Notes: generated by a model not told the origin, from the letters alone. 64,000 bases of DNA from Aeromonas enteropelogenes (GCF_000819845.1 NZ_CDCG01000037.1:564060-628059); one strand, 5' to 3'. Positions 16,973 to 28,535 are shown, numbered from the stretch's first letter. Program-made: numbers and translations.

Positions 16973-19144
16973 ATGACTCAATCACTGTTTGAAAAGCTCT
17001 TCGGCAATGGTTCCAGCTACAACCAGCAGCAAGAGCAGCTAACCAGGCTTGCTGAGGAAACTCGGCGCATCCATCACGCCATCACCCTCGAGCAAACAGC
17101 TGGCCAGATAGATCTGTCTACCCTCACCGGCCCGCTACGGGGCCTCTGCCACGAGTTCAATGAAACCCTCAACCTGCTGCAAACCCGCTTGCGGAATGCA
17201 TTGGACACTATCGAGAGCAACCAGACCCAGTACCGGGAGAATCTGCGGGTGCGCAAGGCGCTGGACGGCGCATCGACCAACGTGATGATTGCCGACACCG
17301 ACCTCAACATCATCTATATGAACGAGGCGGTCACCACCATGCTCGGCCAGGCGGAGCAAGATATTCGCAAGGAACTGCCCAATCTGGACGTTAAAAACTT
17401 GATGGGCAAGAACATCGACAACTTCCACAAGAATCCGAGCCATCAGCGGGCCATGCTGCAAAAGCTCGATACAACCTATCGCACCCAGATAACCATTGGC
17501 GGCAGAACCTTTTCGCTGATTGCCAACCCCGTATTTGGTGACAATGGCGAGCGGCTAGGGTCAGTCGTGGAATGGGCTGATCGCACCAAAGAGATCGCCA
17601 TCGAAAATGATGTCAAGGCCGCCAATGAAGCCGCCAAAATCGCGGCTAATGAAAGCCTCAGGGTCAAGAGAGCACTCGATTGTGCCAGCACCAACGTCAT
17701 GATCGCCGATACCAACCTCGACATCATCTATATGAACGACTCCGTCACCGAGATGCTCAAGCTGGCCGAGCCGGACATCAAGAAAGATCTCAACAACTTC
17801 AATACTGCGAATCTGATGGGGGCCAATATTGACAGCTTCCATAAGAATCCGGGGCACCAGCGGACCATGCTGGCCAAGCTCAACAGTACCTACCGCACCC
17901 AAATACAGCTTGGTGGACGTACCTTTGCGCTGATCGCCAACCCGGTATTCAGTGACAGTGGCGAACGCCTGGGGTCGGTGGTCGAGTGGGCAGATCGCAC
18001 CAAAGAGGTTGCCATCGAGCACGAAATGTCGGAAATAGTACAATCCGTGATCAATGGCGAGTTGCACCGCCGCATGGATCTCGCCGGCAAATCCGGCTTC
18101 TTCCATAATCTGGGCGAAGGCATCAACCAGATTGCCAATGTGATCGATACCAGCCTCAATGACGTGATCCGGATCGTCCAGTGTCTGGCCAAGGGAGACC
18201 TGACCCAGAAGATAGAGACAGACTACCCGGGGGTCTTTGGTACTACCAAGGATGCCCTCAACAAGACCATCGATTCCCTGACCAATATAGTGACCGAGGT
18301 CCGCGGCGCTTCCGACAATCTGTCGAGTGCCGCCGAGCAGGTGAGTGCCACCGCCCAGTCCATCAGCCAGTCCAGCAGTGAACAGGCTTCCAGCATGGAA
18401 GAGACCAGCGCATCCATCGAACAGATGAGCGCCAGCATCAACCAGAATACCGATAACGCCCAAGTGACAGACGGCATGGCCAGTAAGGCAGCCAAGGAAG
18501 CTGTCGAAGGCGGTGAGGCCGTCCAACTGACCGTCGATGCCATGAAACAGATCGCCAAACGGATTGGCATCATCGACGACATCGCCTACCAGACCAATCT
18601 GCTGGCCCTCAATGCGGCTATCGAAGCGGCGCGAGCGGGGGATCATGGCAAGGGGTTTGCTGTCGTCGCAGCCGAGGTGCGCAAACTGGCGGAGCGCAGC
18701 CAGGTAGCGGCGCAGGAGATAGGCGAGTTGGCCTCCAGCAGCGTGGAAATGGCGGAAAAGGCCGGCCGGCTACTCGATCAGATGGTTCCCTCTATCAACA
18801 AGACATCCGATCTGGTGCAGGAGATCAGTGCAGCCTCTGCCGAGCAATCAACCGGTGTCAGCCAGATCAACCAGGCAATGAGCCAGCTCAGCCAGGTCAC
18901 CCAGCAAAATGCCTCCTGTAGCGAAGAGCTGGCCGCCACGGCAGAAGAGATGAGCAGCCAGGCAGAGCAACTGCAGCTTGTCATGGAATTCTTCACTCTC
19001 GAACAGAGCCACAGGAGCAATGGTCACAACGTCGCACAACCCCAGAATAGTACCAAGGGGCGCTTTGTTCTGGAGGGGAATGGCCGTGAGCAGCCCGGTC
19101 TTCCGCCACGACCATTCAACGAGGGAGACTTTGTCCGTTTCTAG
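16973..19144 (+). CDS. Cytoplasmic chemoreceptor with duplicated PAS domains
   Basis: 723 residues from an ATG at 16973 (AAGGAT-like site; a TTG at 16946 is possible). No membrane segments are present, so it is a soluble receptor. Two PAS domains, about 94-211 and 231-349, are close copies: both contain [10 protein letters not shown], a run of IIYMN, and the ending [21 protein letters not shown]-like linker and the signalling domain follow ([13 protein letters not shown] and [20 protein letters not shown]). The tail lacks the xWxxF pentapeptide that recruits CheR/CheB. Compared with Aer2 of the Pseudomonas che2 cluster, the PAS number and tail differ. A redox or gas cue is plausible; no haem ligand could be assigned. 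Confidence 0.9.
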   Translation: MTQSLFEKLFGNGSSYNQQQEQLTRLAEETRRIHHAITLEQTAGQIDLSTLTGPLRGLCHEFNETLNLLQTRLRNALDTIESNQTQYRENLRVRKALDGASTNVMIADTDLNIIYMNEAVTTMLGQAEQDIRKELPNLDVKNLMGKNIDNFHKNPSHQRAMLQKLDTTYRTQITIGGRTFSLIANPVFGDNGERLGSVVEWADRTKEIAIENDVKAANEAAKIAANESLRVKRALDCASTNVMIADTNLDIIYMNDSVTEMLKLAEPDIKKDLNNFNTANLMGANIDSFHKNPGHQRTMLAKLNSTYRTQIQLGGRTFALIANPVFSDSGERLGSVVEWADRTKEVAIEHEMSEIVQSVINGELHRRMDLAGKSGFFHNLGEGINQIANVIDTSLNDVIRIVQCLAKGDLTQKIETDYPGVFGTTKDALNKTIDSLTNIVTEVRGASDNLSSAAEQVSATAQSISQSSSEQASSMEETSASIEQMSASINQNTDNAQVTDGMASKAAKEAVEGGEAVQLTVDAMKQIAKRIGIIDDIAYQTNLLALNAAIEAARAGDHGKGFAVVAAEVRKLAERSQVAAQEIGELASSSVEMAEKAGRLLDQMVPSINKTSDLVQEISAASAEQSTGVSQINQAMSQLSQVTQQNASCSEELAATAEEMSSQAEQLQLVMEFFTLEQSHRSNGHNVAQPQNSTKGRFVLEGNGREQPGLPPRPFNEGDFVRF
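17252..18016 (+). repeat. Internal duplication coding the two PAS domains
   Basis: Copy one about 17252-17605 and copy two about 17663-18016 encode the same 118-residue module with most positions identical. Shared DNA words include GACATCATCTATATGAACGA-like and GGCGAGCGGCTAGGGTC/GGCGAACGCCTGGGGTC segments. The differences are mainly in third positions plus a scatter of replacements, so the duplication is old and both copies are kept in frame. Confidence 0.8.
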
Positions 19145-19195
19145 TGTGACGGGGCCTGGGCAACCAGGCCGCTTTGCCGAGCCGGGAGCATAGCC

Positions 19196-19999
19196 TTGTA
19201 CCAGACTCAACTTCATGACGACGAATTTGGCCAGTTCCAGCGCTGGTTACATCAGGCCGCAGGTATCGACCTGTCACCGGCCAAGAAAGCACTGGTGGCC
19301 AGCCGGCTTTCCAAACGCCTGCACCATTACGAGCTGGACAGTTATGGTGACTATTTTCGCCTGATCATGAGCGACCATCATCAGGAGTTGCAACTGGCGC
19401 TGGATCTGCTGACAACCAATGAAACCTACTTCTTCAGGGAGTCCAAACACTTTGACTTTCTCTGCAATACAGTGCTGCCGCTCGTGCCAAAGGAGCGGAC
19501 ATTGCGGATATGGTGTGCAGCCAGTTCATCCGGAGAGGAACCTTACAGTCTGGCGATGACCCTGGCGGAAAAACACGGCGGCTTCAACTGGGAAATCATG
19601 GCCTCGGACATCTCGTCACGCATGCTGGAACAGGCCAGGTTGGGACGCTACCCCATAGAGCGGGCGCACAATATCCCCATGTCATACCTGATGAAATACT
19701 GCCTGAAGGGCATAGGGCAACAGGAAGGCAGTTTCATCATCGACCGCAAGCTGCAGGAGCGGGTGAGATTTTTGCACATCAACCTCATCCAGGAGCTGCC
19801 CGACATCGGCATGTTCGATGTCATCTTCATCCGCAACGTAATGATTTACTTCAACAAGGAGACCAAGGCCGAGGTCGTGCAGCGGCTGGTACCCAGACTC
19901 AGGACCGGGGGTTACCTGCTTGTCAGCCATGCCGAAAGCCTCAACGGATTACCTCATGGTCTGCATCTGGTTTCCCCTTCCATCTACCAAAAGCGGTGA
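19196..19999 (+). CDS. cheR: CheR protein-glutamate methyltransferase
   Basis: 267 residues. The N-terminal helical part is followed by TTNETYFFRESKHF, the SAM-binding IWCAASSSGEEPYSLAM and IFIRNVMIYFNKETK, all standard for CheR. The start is a TTG at 19196, seven bases after CGGGAG; no ATG is available before the conserved region. CheR adds methyl groups to receptor glutamates with SAM. Its stop overlaps the cheD start. With no xWxxF tail on the neighbouring receptor, docking must use another site. Confidence 0.95.
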   Translation: MYQTQLHDDEFGQFQRWLHQAAGIDLSPAKKALVASRLSKRLHHYELDSYGDYFRLIMSDHHQELQLALDLLTTNETYFFRESKHFDFLCNTVLPLVPKERTLRIWCAASSSGEEPYSLAMTLAEKHGGFNWEIMASDISSRMLEQARLGRYPIERAHNIPMSYLMKYCLKGIGQQEGSFIIDRKLQERVRFLHINLIQELPDIGMFDVIFIRNVMIYFNKETKAEVVQRLVPRLRTGGYLLVSHAESLNGLPHGLHLVSPSIYQKR

Positions 20000-20495
20000 T
20001 GATGATGCAACGAGAGATCATGCTGCACCCCGGAGAGTTTTTCTTCGGCCAGGAGGACGCCGTGATCAAAACCCATCTGGGGTCCTGTGTCGCCATCACC
20101 ATGTGGCACCCACAACATAAATCGGGGGGATGTGTCACTACATGCTGCCGACCCGGGGAGTCAAAACCACTACCCTGGATGGCCGTTATGGCGACGAAGC
20201 GATCACCTTGTTTCTCGAGGCTATCCGGCAATATCCGTCTCCGATCCAGGAGTATGAAGTAAAGCTTTTTGGTGGCGGACACATGTTTGACATAACGACC
20301 CCTGCCGGAGACTACCCCAATGTGGCCGACCAAAATATCCAGGCCGCATGGCAGTTGACCCGGCATCTGGGCCTCACCATAAAAGCGCATCATCTGGGCC
20401 TCTCTGGCCACCGAAGCCTCATCTTCGAGCTCAACAATGGCCATGTTTGGGTGCGTCATCATCGTCTGCCACATCATCGAGGGACGGGGGAATGA
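19999..20495 (+). pseudogene. cheD: CheD receptor deamidase, reading frame broken by one base in a G6 run
   Basis: Starting at ATG 19999 (overlapping the cheR stop) the frame gives MMMQREIMLHPGEFFFGQED then HLGSCVAITMWHPQ, the CheD N-half with its catalytic Cys in LGSCV. It then leaves the family at KSGG. The family resumes one frame back at 20130 with MCHYMLPTRGV, KLFGGGHMF and continues to the stop at 20495, which overlaps the cheB start. The break is at 20124-20129, where GGGGGG would need one more G to keep one frame; total length would be about 165 residues, normal for CheD. Causes: a real mutation, homopolymer sequencing error, or -1 slippage at this run. Confidence 0.85.
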
Positions 20496-21550
20496 AACAG
20501 ATAAGAGTCATGCTGGTGGATGATTCCGCCGTGGTTAGACAGGTGTTGCAAGGGGTGCTGGAACAGGAACCCGACATCAAGGTGATCGCGACCGCCTCCG
20601 ATCCGTTGTTTGCACTGGAGAAACTGAAGAAGGAGTGGCCGGATGTCATCGTGCTGGATGTGGAGATGCCACGGATGGATGGCATCACTTTTCTCACCAA
20701 AATAATGGCCGAGCACCCCACCCCGGTGGTCATCTGCTCCTCTCTGACCGAGAAGGGTGCCGAAACCACCCTTCAGGCCATGGCAGCCGGCGCTGCAGAC
20801 ATCATCACCAAACCGACCATGGGCATCAAAAGCTTTCTGCAGGAGTCAGCCCACGATCTGGCTATGGCAGTACGGGCTGCCTCCCAAGCCAACCTCAAGC
20901 GACTCGGCAAGCCGGCCCCCTTGCAGGTTGCCACCAAAATCCATGCCGACGCCATACTGGCGCCGGCGCGAGATGCCATGGCGCAGACCACGGAGCGACT
21001 CATCGCCATCGGCACCTCCACCGGAGGTACCCAGGCGCTGGAGGCTGTGTTGACGGCCCTCCCCCGGGTTAGCCCAGGGATCGTCATCGTGCAGCATATG
21101 CCGGAGAAATTTACGGCATCGTTTGCCGCTCGCCTTAACGGGTTATGCCAAATCGAGGTGCGGGAGGCGAAAAACAATGACAGGGTCATCCCAGGGCTCG
21201 CGCTGATCGCTCCCGGCGGCAAGCACATGCTGCTCAAGCGAAGCGGTGCCTACTACCATGTGGAGGTGGTCGACGGTCCCCTGATCAATCGACATCGCCC
21301 TTCGGTGGATGTGCTGTTTCGCTCCGTGGCCAAATACGCGGGCAAAAATGCGACCGGCATCATCATGACCGGCATGGGAGATGATGGCGCCAGAGGGCTC
21401 AGGGAGATGCTGGATGCAGGCGCCAATACATATGCCCAGGATGAGGCCTCCTGCGTGGTGTTTGGTATGCCAAAGGAGGCGATCAAGCTCGGTGCCGCAC
21501 GCCACATACTCCCGCTCGACGAGATGCATCACGCCATTCTCGGCAGATAG
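20492..21550 (+). CDS. cheB: CheB protein-glutamate methylesterase/deamidase
   Basis: 352 residues from ATG 20492 (upstream GAGGGACGGGGG). The receiver domain has DD (10-11) and Asp56 in [11 protein letters not shown]. The esterase domain shows the catalytic triad in [10 protein letters not shown] (Ser), VQHMPEKF (His) and [10 protein letters not shown] (Asp). Phosphorylation by CheA releases the esterase to remove receptor methyl groups, opposing CheR. It is the last gene of the operon, overlapping cheD by ATGA and followed by a hairpin at 21576-21603. Confidence 0.95.
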   Translation: MKQIRVMLVDDSAVVRQVLQGVLEQEPDIKVIATASDPLFALEKLKKEWPDVIVLDVEMPRMDGITFLTKIMAEHPTPVVICSSLTEKGAETTLQAMAAGAADIITKPTMGIKSFLQESAHDLAMAVRAASQANLKRLGKPAPLQVATKIHADAILAPARDAMAQTTERLIAIGTSTGGTQALEAVLTALPRVSPGIVIVQHMPEKFTASFAARLNGLCQIEVREAKNNDRVIPGLALIAPGGKHMLLKRSGAYYHVEVVDGPLINRHRPSVDVLFRSVAKYAGKNATGIIMTGMGDDGARGLREMLDAGANTYAQDEASCVVFGMPKEAIKLGAARHILPLDEMHHAILGR

Positions 21551-21575
21551 CCACTCTGCTGGCTGGCCATAAAAA

Positions 21576-21603
21576 AATCCGGCTCCCCTGGGGGAGCCGG
21601 ATT
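21576..21603 (-). terminator. Terminator of pnp, shared with cheB
   Basis: A 13-pair stem, AATCCGGCTCCCC with GGGGAGCCGGATT and a TG loop. On the minus strand it is followed by a run of T (21577-21571), a classical terminator for pnp. From the plus strand it closes the che operon, less ideally. Confidence 0.85.
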
Positions 21604-21641
21604 GGTCAGCCAGACCGAGCAAGCCCGGTCAGCACTGCGTC

Positions 21642-23789
21642 TTAATCTGCAGCAGGCGCTTCGGCAGCGACCGGAGCGGCATCGGCAGCCGGAGCAGCGG
21701 CTTCAGTCGGCGCGTTTGCTTCCTTGATGGAGAGGCGTACGCGGCCCTGACGGTCCACTTCCAGTACCTTCACCTTCACCACGTCACCGATCTTCAGGTA
21801 GTCGGCCACGTTCTGCACGCGTGCATCGGTGATCTGGGAGATGTGTACCAGACCGTCTTTGCCCGGCAGGATGTTGACGAAGGCGCCGAAGTCGGCCAGA
21901 CGGACAACCTTGCCTTCGTAGATGCGGTTCACTTCGATCTCGGCGGTGATGGCCTCGATGCGGCGGATCGCTTCCTTGGCGGCGTCACCGTCAACGGCGG
22001 CGATGCGGACGGTACCGTCATCATCCAGCTCGATGTTGGTGCCGGTCTCTTCGGTCAGGGCGCGGATCACGGAACCACCCTTGCCGATGACGTCCTTGAT
22101 CTTCTCCGGGTTGATCTTGATGGTGTGGATGCGCGGGGCGAAATCGGAGATCTCGGCACGCGGAGCCTGGATGGCTTCGTCCATCACTTTCAGGATGTGC
22201 AGGCGAGCACCACGAGCTTGCTTCAGGGCAATCTCCATGATCTCTTTGGTGATGCCTTCGATCTTGATGTCCATCTGCAGGGCGGTCACACCTTCGGTGG
22301 TACCGGCAACCTTGAAGTCCATGTCGCCCAGGTGGTCTTCGTCACCCAGGATGTCGGACAGCACGACGAAACCTTCTTCTTCCTTCACCAGACCCATGGC
22401 GATACCGGCGACGGAGGCCTTGATCGGCACACCGGCGTCCATCAGCGCCAGGGAGGAACCACAGACGGAGGCCATGGAGGAGGAGCCGTTGGATTCGGTG
22501 ATTTCAGAAACCACGCGCACCACGTACGGGAACTCGTCGGCGCTCGGCATCACGGCAGCAACGCCGCGCTTGGCCAGACGACCGTGACCGATTTCACGAC
22601 GCTTGGGGCTACCCATCATGCCGGTCTCACCGACGCAGTATGGCGGGAAGTTGTAGTGCAGCATGAAGCGATCGGCGCGGTTGCCGGTCAGCTCGTCGAT
22701 GTTCTGGGCGTCACGCTCGGTACCCAGGGTCGCAACGACCATGGCCTGGGTTTCACCACGGGTGAACAGGGCGGAGCCGTGGGCACGCGGCAGTACGCCG
22801 GTAGCCACGGACAGGGCGCGGATCATCTCCGGATCGCGACCATCGATGCGCGGCTCGCCGCGAACAACGCGACCACGCACGATGCGGCTTTCCAGGCTGT
22901 GGAACTCTTCGCCGATCTTCTTGGCATCTTCTTCCACGCCGGAAGCGATCACCTGCTCAACCACGCGGCCCTTGATGGCGGCGATGGTTTCGTAACGCAC
23001 GGCCTTCTCGGTGATGCGGTAGGCTTCACCCAGTTCGGCAGTGGCCAGCTCGGCAACCTTGGCTTTCAGCGCTTCGTTGACGGCGGGCGGTGTCCAGTCC
23101 CACGGCTTGGTGCCGACGTCGGCAGCAAATTCGTTGATGGCGTTGATCACAGCCTGCATCTGCTCATGACCGTATACCACGGCGCCCAGCATCACCTCTT
23201 CGGAGAGGATGGCCGCTTCGGATTCCACCATCAGCACGGCGTTGGCGGTACCGGCAACCACCAGGTCCAGATCGCTCTGCGGCAGTTCGGTGGTGGTCGG
23301 GTTCAGCACGTATTGGCCGTTCATGTAACCCACGCGGGCTGCACCGATCGGGCCGCCAAACGGGATGCCGGAGATGGCCAGTGCCGCGGAGGCGCCGATC
23401 ATGGCAACGATGTCGGGAGAAACTGCCGGGTTCACGGACATGACGGTGGCAACCACCTGAACCTCATTGAGGAAGCCTTCCGGGAACAGCGGACGAATAG
23501 GACGGTCGATCAGACGGGAGATCAGGGTCTCGCCTTCGCTCGGGCGACCTTCACGACGGAAGAAACCACCCGGGATACGACCAGCAGCATAGGTACGCTC
23601 CTGGTAGTTGACGGTCAGCGGGAAGAAATCACGGCCGTGATCGGCCTCTTTCTTGCCAACGACGGTCACAAATACGCAGGTATCGTCCATGCTGACCATC
23701 ACGGCCGCAGTGGCTTGACGGGCCATCACACCGGTTTCCAGTGTGACGGTGTGTTGACCGTACTGGAATGACTTTACAATAGGATTCAC
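21642..23789 (-). CDS. pnp: Polynucleotide phosphorylase
   Basis: 715 residues. The GTG at 23789 follows AAGGAAAT and begins [20 protein letters not shown] as in other Pnp proteins. Two RNase PH domains (about 1-230 and 310-550) include [12 protein letters not shown] and [17 protein letters not shown]. The KH domain has [16 protein letters not shown] and the S1 domain [21 protein letters not shown]; an Ala-rich tail ends the protein. The enzyme degrades RNA by phosphorolysis and works in the degradosome. Position after rpsO is conserved; pnp autoregulates in E. coli through the leader of this gene, but I could not define that element here. Confidence 0.97.
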   Translation of the reverse strand: MNPIVKSFQYGQHTVTLETGVMARQATAAVMVSMDDTCVFVTVVGKKEADHGRDFFPLTVNYQERTYAAGRIPGGFFRREGRPSEGETLISRLIDRPIRPLFPEGFLNEVQVVATVMSVNPAVSPDIVAMIGASAALAISGIPFGGPIGAARVGYMNGQYVLNPTTTELPQSDLDLVVAGTANAVLMVESEAAILSEEVMLGAVVYGHEQMQAVINAINEFAADVGTKPWDWTPPAVNEALKAKVAELATAELGEAYRITEKAVRYETIAAIKGRVVEQVIASGVEEDAKKIGEEFHSLESRIVRGRVVRGEPRIDGRDPEMIRALSVATGVLPRAHGSALFTRGETQAMVVATLGTERDAQNIDELTGNRADRFMLHYNFPPYCVGETGMMGSPKRREIGHGRLAKRGVAAVMPSADEFPYVVRVVSEITESNGSSSMASVCGSSLALMDAGVPIKASVAGIAMGLVKEEEGFVVLSDILGDEDHLGDMDFKVAGTTEGVTALQMDIKIEGITKEIMEIALKQARGARLHILKVMDEAIQAPRAEISDFAPRIHTIKINPEKIKDVIGKGGSVIRALTEETGTNIELDDDGTVRIAAVDGDAAKEAIRRIEAITAEIEVNRIYEGKVVRLADFGAFVNILPGKDGLVHISQITDARVQNVADYLKIGDVVKVKVLEVDRQGRVRLSIKEANAPTEAAAPAADAAPVAAEAPAAD

Positions 23790-23905
23790 GTGAATTTCCT
23801 TTTTACAATTTGGCTCTTTAAATTCGCGCACAAGTATACTTGATTCGATGCAAAAGGTAAGCGGTGACACAAATTCTGTGAGGCAGGCAACGCGCTGATA
23901 GGGAA

Positions 23906-23937
23906 TAAAAAAAGGGGAACCTGACGGTTCCCCTTTT
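23906..23937 (-). terminator. Rho-independent terminator between rpsO and pnp
   Basis: On the minus strand AAAAGGGGAACC-GTCA-GGTTCCCCTTTT with a T run follows the rpsO stop. It should end most rpsO transcripts; pnp probably has its own promoter in 23790-23905. Confidence 0.85.
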
Positions 23938-23957
23938 TCGCGAAATCTGATGGTCGA

Positions 23958-24227
23958 TTAACGACGCAGACCCAGCTTGGCGATCAGAGCAGCGTAACGC
24001 TGAACGTCTTTACGCTTCAGGTAGTCCAGCAGCTTACGACGCTGGGAAACCATGCGCAGCAGACCGCGACGACCGTGGTGATCCTTGGAGTGCTCCTTGA
24101 AGTGACCTTGCAGATGGTTGATCTGGGCAGTCAGCAGGGCAACTTGCACTTCGGGGGAACCGGTGTCGTTGGCGCCACGAGCGTGCTCGGCAACGATTTG
24201 AGCTTTGATCTCAGCATTTAGAGACAT
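23958..24227 (-). CDS. rpsO: 30S ribosomal protein S15
   Basis: 89 residues, the full length of S15. [39 protein letters not shown] and LLDYLKRKD are invariant family segments that bind the 16S central domain. The ATG at 24227 has GGAG in AGTAATACC-CTGGAGTAATACC context. Placed between truB and pnp as in other gammaproteobacteria, in its own transcription unit with a strong terminator. Confidence 0.98.
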   Translation of the reverse strand: MSLNAEIKAQIVAEHARGANDTGSPEVQVALLTAQINHLQGHFKEHSKDHHGRRGLLRMVSQRRKLLDYLKRKDVQRYAALIAKLGLRR

Positions 24228-24370
24228 GGTATTACTCCAGTAGAGTGTTTAAAGGTTCACAGCCAATCTCTAATTCAGCCGTGAAATGAGGGCGGTATCA
24301 TAATCGCCCCCGCCCCTTTTCGCAATGATAAAGACGCGCAACGGGCAAGAGCACGGATACCGCCTGAGGA

Positions 24371-25321
24371 TCACTCCTCGTCGTGATAACGGACCAGGCG
24401 CTTGGGGGCAACCCGACCATCATCATCAATTTCGCCGACACCGATGAACTCTCGCTCGGGGCCGACCGTCATGCGAACCTGACCGCTGGTTGGGGCACCT
24501 GGCACCTGAACTGCCTGACCCTGGTTCACATAGGCCGCCACTACGGCCAACATGTTCACCTCGGGCAGAGACGCCACGGCGGTGTCCATCGGCAGCAACA
24601 GGGGATCCAGCTGCTCGCGCGGCGGAATGCTCTCGGCCTTGGCCTGCTCGAAGATGCATTCAAGCTGCTCCAGGGTCAGCATCCGATCGTACGGATAGCT
24701 GGCCACCTGGGTGCGGCGCAGCTGGGTGACATGAGCGCCACAACCCAGCACTTCCCCCAGATCATCGACCAGAGAGCGGATGTAGGTGCCCTTGCTGCAG
24801 TGCACTTCCAGCTTGACCTCGTCCCCTTCGAAGCTGATGAGCTTGAGCTCGAAAATCGTGATGGGGCGGGCTTCCCGCTCAATTTCGATCCCCTCGCGGG
24901 CATACTCGTAGAGCGGACGGCCATTATGCTTGAGGGCGGAGTACATGGACGGCACCTGCATGATGGGGCCGCGGAACTGGTCCAGCGCCTCAATCAGGGT
25001 ACCCACGGCCACGTTCACCGGACGGGTGGCAACCACCTCGCCATCGGAGTCGCTGGTGTTGGTGCGCTCGCCCAGCTTGGCAGTCACCTCATAGCGCTTG
25101 TCCGCATCCAACAGATACTGGGAGAACTTGGTGGCCTCGCCCAGGCAAATCGGCAACATGCCGGTCGCTAGGGGATCCAGGGCGCCGGTGTGGCCGGCCT
25201 TGGCGGCGTTGTAGATCCGCTTTACCTTCTGCAACACATCGTTGGAGGTCAGGCCGGTCGGCTTGTCCAGCAACAGAATGCCGTGCACATCACGGCCCTT
25301 GAAACGACGTCTTCGGGTCAT
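24371..25321 (-). CDS. truB: tRNA pseudouridine-55 synthase
   Basis: 316 residues from ATG 25321, one base after the rbfA stop. [14 protein letters not shown] and the catalytic Asp49 in [16 protein letters not shown] identify TruB; the C-terminal PUA-like part (about 245-316) holds [17 protein letters not shown]. It isomerises U55 of the tRNA T-loop and acts as a tRNA chaperone. Frame upstream of 25321 overlaps rbfA and has no support as an extension. Co-transcribed with rbfA. Confidence 0.97.
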   Translation of the reverse strand: MTRRRRFKGRDVHGILLLDKPTGLTSNDVLQKVKRIYNAAKAGHTGALDPLATGMLPICLGEATKFSQYLLDADKRYEVTAKLGERTNTSDSDGEVVATRPVNVAVGTLIEALDQFRGPIMQVPSMYSALKHNGRPLYEYAREGIEIEREARPITIFELKLISFEGDEVKLEVHCSKGTYIRSLVDDLGEVLGCGAHVTQLRRTQVASYPYDRMLTLEQLECIFEQAKAESIPPREQLDPLLLPMDTAVASLPEVNMLAVVAAYVNQGQAVQVPGAPTSGQVRMTVGPEREFIGVGEIDDDGRVAPKRLVRYHDEE

Positions 25322-25322
25322 C

Positions 25323-25757
25323 TCAGGCTTTATCCTCAGTCGTGTCATCCGGAGCGGCCACGTCATCCTCACGACCTGACTCGGCCATGCGACGCTTGTC
25401 TTCACGGATGGTATTGGTCACCAGGTTGGAGAGACGCATCCCCTCGACCAGGGTCTGGTCGTAGAAGAAACGCAGCTCGGGCACCACACGCAGGCGCATG
25501 GCGCTGCCCAGCAGGCTGCGGATGTAACCGGCCGCTTCAGTCAGCGCCTTGAGCCCTTCCTTGATGCGCTCGGCGTCATTCTCCAGCTGCAAGAAGGTGA
25601 CATAAACCTTGGCGTAGTTTAGGTCACGGGACACTTCCACGTCGGAAACAGTCACCATGCCGATGCGCGGGTCTTTCACCTCGCGCTGCAGGATCAGCGC
25701 GATTTCACGCTGGATCTGCTGCCCGACCCGACGGGTCCGGCTGAATTCTCTGGCCAT
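25323..25757 (-). CDS. rbfA: Ribosome-binding factor A
   Basis: 144 residues. [20 protein letters not shown] and ITVSDVEVS-like [16 protein letters not shown] followed by AKVYVTF match the KH-like RbfA fold; an acidic tail of about 20 residues ([17 protein letters not shown]) extends it. RbfA helps late 16S rRNA 5'-end maturation and cold growth. It lies downstream of infB behind a hairpin at 25773-25797 and ahead of truB, the conserved order. Confidence 0.97.
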   Translation of the reverse strand: MAREFSRTRRVGQQIQREIALILQREVKDPRIGMVTVSDVEVSRDLNYAKVYVTFLQLENDAERIKEGLKALTEAAGYIRSLLGSAMRLRVVPELRFFYDQTLVEGMRLSNLVTNTIREDKRRMAESGREDDVAAPDDTTEDKA

Positions 25758-25772
25758 AATCTATCCTGCGAT

Positions 25773-25797
25773 AAAAGGGGGCCGCGGCCCCCTATTT
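25773..25797 (-). terminator. Hairpin between infB and rbfA
   Basis: AGGGGGCC-GC-GGCCCCCT flanked by A and T runs. On the minus strand it ends in TTTTAT, so it can terminate or attenuate infB transcripts before rbfA. Confidence 0.6.
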
Positions 25798-25812
25798 TGT
25801 CTGACTCTCGGC

Positions 25813-28515
25813 TTACAGAGTACGCTGAATTTCAACGGTCTCGTAAACTTCGATCTGGTCGCCTTCGCGTACGTCGTTGTAGTTCTTGACCGCGATACCA
25901 CACTCGTAGCCGTTGCGAACCTCGTTGACGTCATCCTTGAAGCGACGCAGGGATTCCAGCTCGCCTTCATAGATAACCACGTTGTCACGCAGAACACGGA
26001 TACGGTTGGAGCGCTTGACCACACCTTCGGTGACCATACAGCCGGCAACGGCGCCAAACTTCGGTGAGCGGAAGACGCTGCGCACTTCGGCCAGACCGAT
26101 GATCTCCTGCTTGTACTCCGGCGCCAGCATGCCGCTCATGGCCTGCTTCACTTCGTCGATCAGGTCATAGATGACGGAGTAGTAGCGCAGATCCAGGCTC
26201 TCGGCCTCGATGACCTTGCGCGCAGAGGCGTCGGCACGGACGTTGAAGCCCACCAGGATGGCGCTGGAAGCGGCAGCCAGGGTCGCGTCGGTCTCGGTGA
26301 TACCACCCACACCGGAACCCACGATCTTCACCTTCACTTCGTCGGTGGAGAGCTTGACCAGAGCGTCGCAGATCGCTTCCACGGAACCCTGTACGTCGGC
26401 CTTGATCACCACGTTCACTTCGGACACTTCGCCCTCGGTCATGTTGGCGAACATGTTCTCCAGCTTGGCCTTCTGCTGGCGAGCCAGCTTGACTTCGCGG
26501 AACTTGCCCTGACGGTAGAGAGCCACTTCACGGGCCTTCTTCTCGTCACGCACCACGGTCGCTTCATCACCGGCAGAGGGAACACCGGACAGACCGAGGA
26601 TTTCCACTGGCAGGGACGGACCGGCCTCTTTGATCTCGCGACCCAGTTCGTCACGCATGGCGCGCACACGACCGTATTCGAGACCGCACAGTACGATGTC
26701 ACCCTGGCGCAGGGTACCTTCTTGTACCAGTACGGTAGCAACCGGACCACGACCCTTGTCGAGGAAGGATTCGATGACTACACCGTTGGCCATACCGTCA
26801 ACCACGGCTTTCAGCTCCAGTACTTCGGCCTGGATCAGGATGGCTTCCAGCAGATCGTCGATGCCTTCGCCGGACTTGGCGGAGACGTGCACGAACTGGC
26901 AATCGCCACCCCAGTCTTCGGACATGACGTCGTAACGGGCCAGCTCGGTCTTGACGCGATCCGGATCCGCTTCCGGCTTGTCAATCTTGTTGACCGCAAC
27001 AACCAGCGGCACACCGGCCGCCTTGGCGTGCTGGATAGCTTCGATAGTTTGCGGCATCACGCCGTCATCGGCAGCAACAACCAGCACCACGATGTCAGTC
27101 GCCTTGGCACCACGAGCACGCATGGAGGTAAACGCTGCGTGACCCGGAGTATCCAGGAAGGTGATCATGCCGCTTTCGGTCTTAACGTGGTAAGCACCGA
27201 TGTGCTGGGTAATACCACCGGCTTCGCCTGCGGCAACCTTGGCCTTACGGATGTAGTCCAGCAGCGAGGTCTTGCCGTGGTCAACGTGACCCATGATGGT
27301 CACGACCGGCGCGCGCGGCTTGGCTTCGGAGGTCTCGTCACGATCGGACAGTACAGCCTCTTCCAGCTCGTTCTCGCGGCGCAGCACCACCTTGTGGCCC
27401 ATCTCCTCGGCGACCAGCTGAGCGGTCTCCTGGTCGATAACCTGGTTGATGGTAGCCATGGCGCCCATCTTCATCATCACCTTGATGACTTCGACACCCT
27501 TGACCGCCATCTTGTTGGCCAGCTCGGCCACTGTGATGGTCTCGCCAATCACCACGTCGCGGTTAACCGCGGCAGCCGGCTTGTTGAAGCCGTGCTTCAT
27601 GGCATTCGGGGTAGCAACCTTGCCACGCTTGCCTTTACGAGCGCGCGGATCGCGGGAGTTACGGTCATTGCGATCGTCGTCGCGGCGACCGGCCTTCTTC
27701 GGCCCCTTGGCGGCAGCGGCGGTACGGCGGCTGGTCTCTTCCTTGCGATCCAGCTCATCTTCGGCAGCCTGGGCATGCTTGGAGGTGGTCACGTGATAAT
27801 CGCTGCTCTCTTTGGCGCGGGCGGCGTCTTCTTCAGCCCAGCGGGCTGCATTCTGTTCTGCCATGAGACGAGCCTCTTCGGCTTTCTTCGCGGCGAGTTC
27901 TTCAGCTTTTTGCAAAGCTGTTTGTTCCTGTTGGCGCTTCAGTTCTTCTGCTTCGCGCTTGGCCATCTTTTCTGCCTCTTGCTGAGCTGTGCTACTGGCT
28001 GCTTTGGCGGGCTGTTGAGCCTGTCGAGCCTTTTGTTGTGCCTCGATCCGCGCCTTTTCCTCAGCTTCACGACGAGCCTGCTCAGCCTCACGGCGAGCCT
28101 TCTCTTCAGCGTCGAGACGAGCCTTCTCTTCGGCTTCGCGACGAGCTTTTTCTTCTGCTTCCAAACGCGCTTTTTCCTCGGCTTCCGCCTGACGCTGTTC
28201 ATCTTCCAGCGCCGAGCGTCTTACATAGGTGCGAGACTTGCGTACTTCTACCTGCACTTCCTTGTTCTTGCCGCCAGTCCCCTGAACACTGATGGTGCTC
28301 TTGGTCTTGCGCTGCAAGGTCATGCGGGCAGGAGCAGTGACCTCGTCACCTCCATGCTGTTTCTTCAGGTGTGCCAGCAGGGTCTGCTTCTCAGACTCGC
28401 TAACCATGTCGTCGGCCTTGCTCTTGCTGATACCGGCATCGACAAACTGCTGGAGAAGACGATCAACCGGTGTGTCGATGTCAGTGGCAAGTTGTTTGAC
28501 TGATACTTCTGCCAT
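25813..28515 (-). CDS. infB: Translation initiation factor IF-2
   Basis: 900 residues. The N-terminal IF2_N motif [20 protein letters not shown] is followed by a long charged helix (about 95-260) made of repeats such as [16 protein letters not shown], then a basic linker and the GTPase with [27 protein letters not shown] and NKIDKP. Domains II-IV end in the fMet-tRNA binding segment with [16 protein letters not shown]-2 brings initiator tRNA to the 30S subunit. Alternative internal starts, known in E. coli, may exist but were not assigned. Co-transcribed with nusA, 20 bases away. Confidence 0.98.
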   Translation of the reverse strand: MAEVSVKQLATDIDTPVDRLLQQFVDAGISKSKADDMVSESEKQTLLAHLKKQHGGDEVTAPARMTLQRKTKSTISVQGTGGKNKEVQVEVRKSRTYVRRSALEDEQRQAEAEEKARLEAEEKARREAEEKARLDAEEKARREAEQARREAEEKARIEAQQKARQAQQPAKAASSTAQQEAEKMAKREAEELKRQQEQTALQKAEELAAKKAEEARLMAEQNAARWAEEDAARAKESSDYHVTTSKHAQAAEDELDRKEETSRRTAAAAKGPKKAGRRDDDRNDRNSRDPRARKGKRGKVATPNAMKHGFNKPAAAVNRDVVIGETITVAELANKMAVKGVEVIKVMMKMGAMATINQVIDQETAQLVAEEMGHKVVLRRENELEEAVLSDRDETSEAKPRAPVVTIMGHVDHGKTSLLDYIRKAKVAAGEAGGITQHIGAYHVKTESGMITFLDTPGHAAFTSMRARGAKATDIVVLVVAADDGVMPQTIEAIQHAKAAGVPLVVAVNKIDKPEADPDRVKTELARYDVMSEDWGGDCQFVHVSAKSGEGIDDLLEAILIQAEVLELKAVVDGMANGVVIESFLDKGRGPVATVLVQEGTLRQGDIVLCGLEYGRVRAMRDELGREIKEAGPSLPVEILGLSGVPSAGDEATVVRDEKKAREVALYRQGKFREVKLARQQKAKLENMFANMTEGEVSEVNVVIKADVQGSVEAICDALVKLSTDEVKVKIVGSGVGGITETDATLAAASSAILVGFNVRADASARKVIEAESLDLRYYSVIYDLIDEVKQAMSGMLAPEYKQEIIGLAEVRSVFRSPKFGAVAGCMVTEGVVKRSNRIRVLRDNVVIYEGELESLRRFKDDVNEVRNGYECGIAVKNYNDVREGDQIEVYETVEIQRTL

Positions 28516-28535
28516 TCATTTTCCTCCGTTTGATC

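Noticed and set aside
20348-20491. N-terminal extension of CheB
   Set aside because: Lies within cheD in another frame; the receiver domain starts at 20492 with a good ribosome site.
21843-23771. 642-codon open frame antisense to pnp
   Set aside because: It is the mirror of a codon-biased conserved gene; composition is His/Gly/Asp-rich nonsense with no motif or ribosome site.
28030-28200. Repeat array suggesting CRISPR
   Set aside because: Repeats are in-frame coding repeats of the IF-2 charged helix, without spacers.
26722-28503. 593-codon open frame antisense to infB
   Set aside because: Antisense of the IF-2 repeat region gives artificial Leu/Phe runs; no family features.
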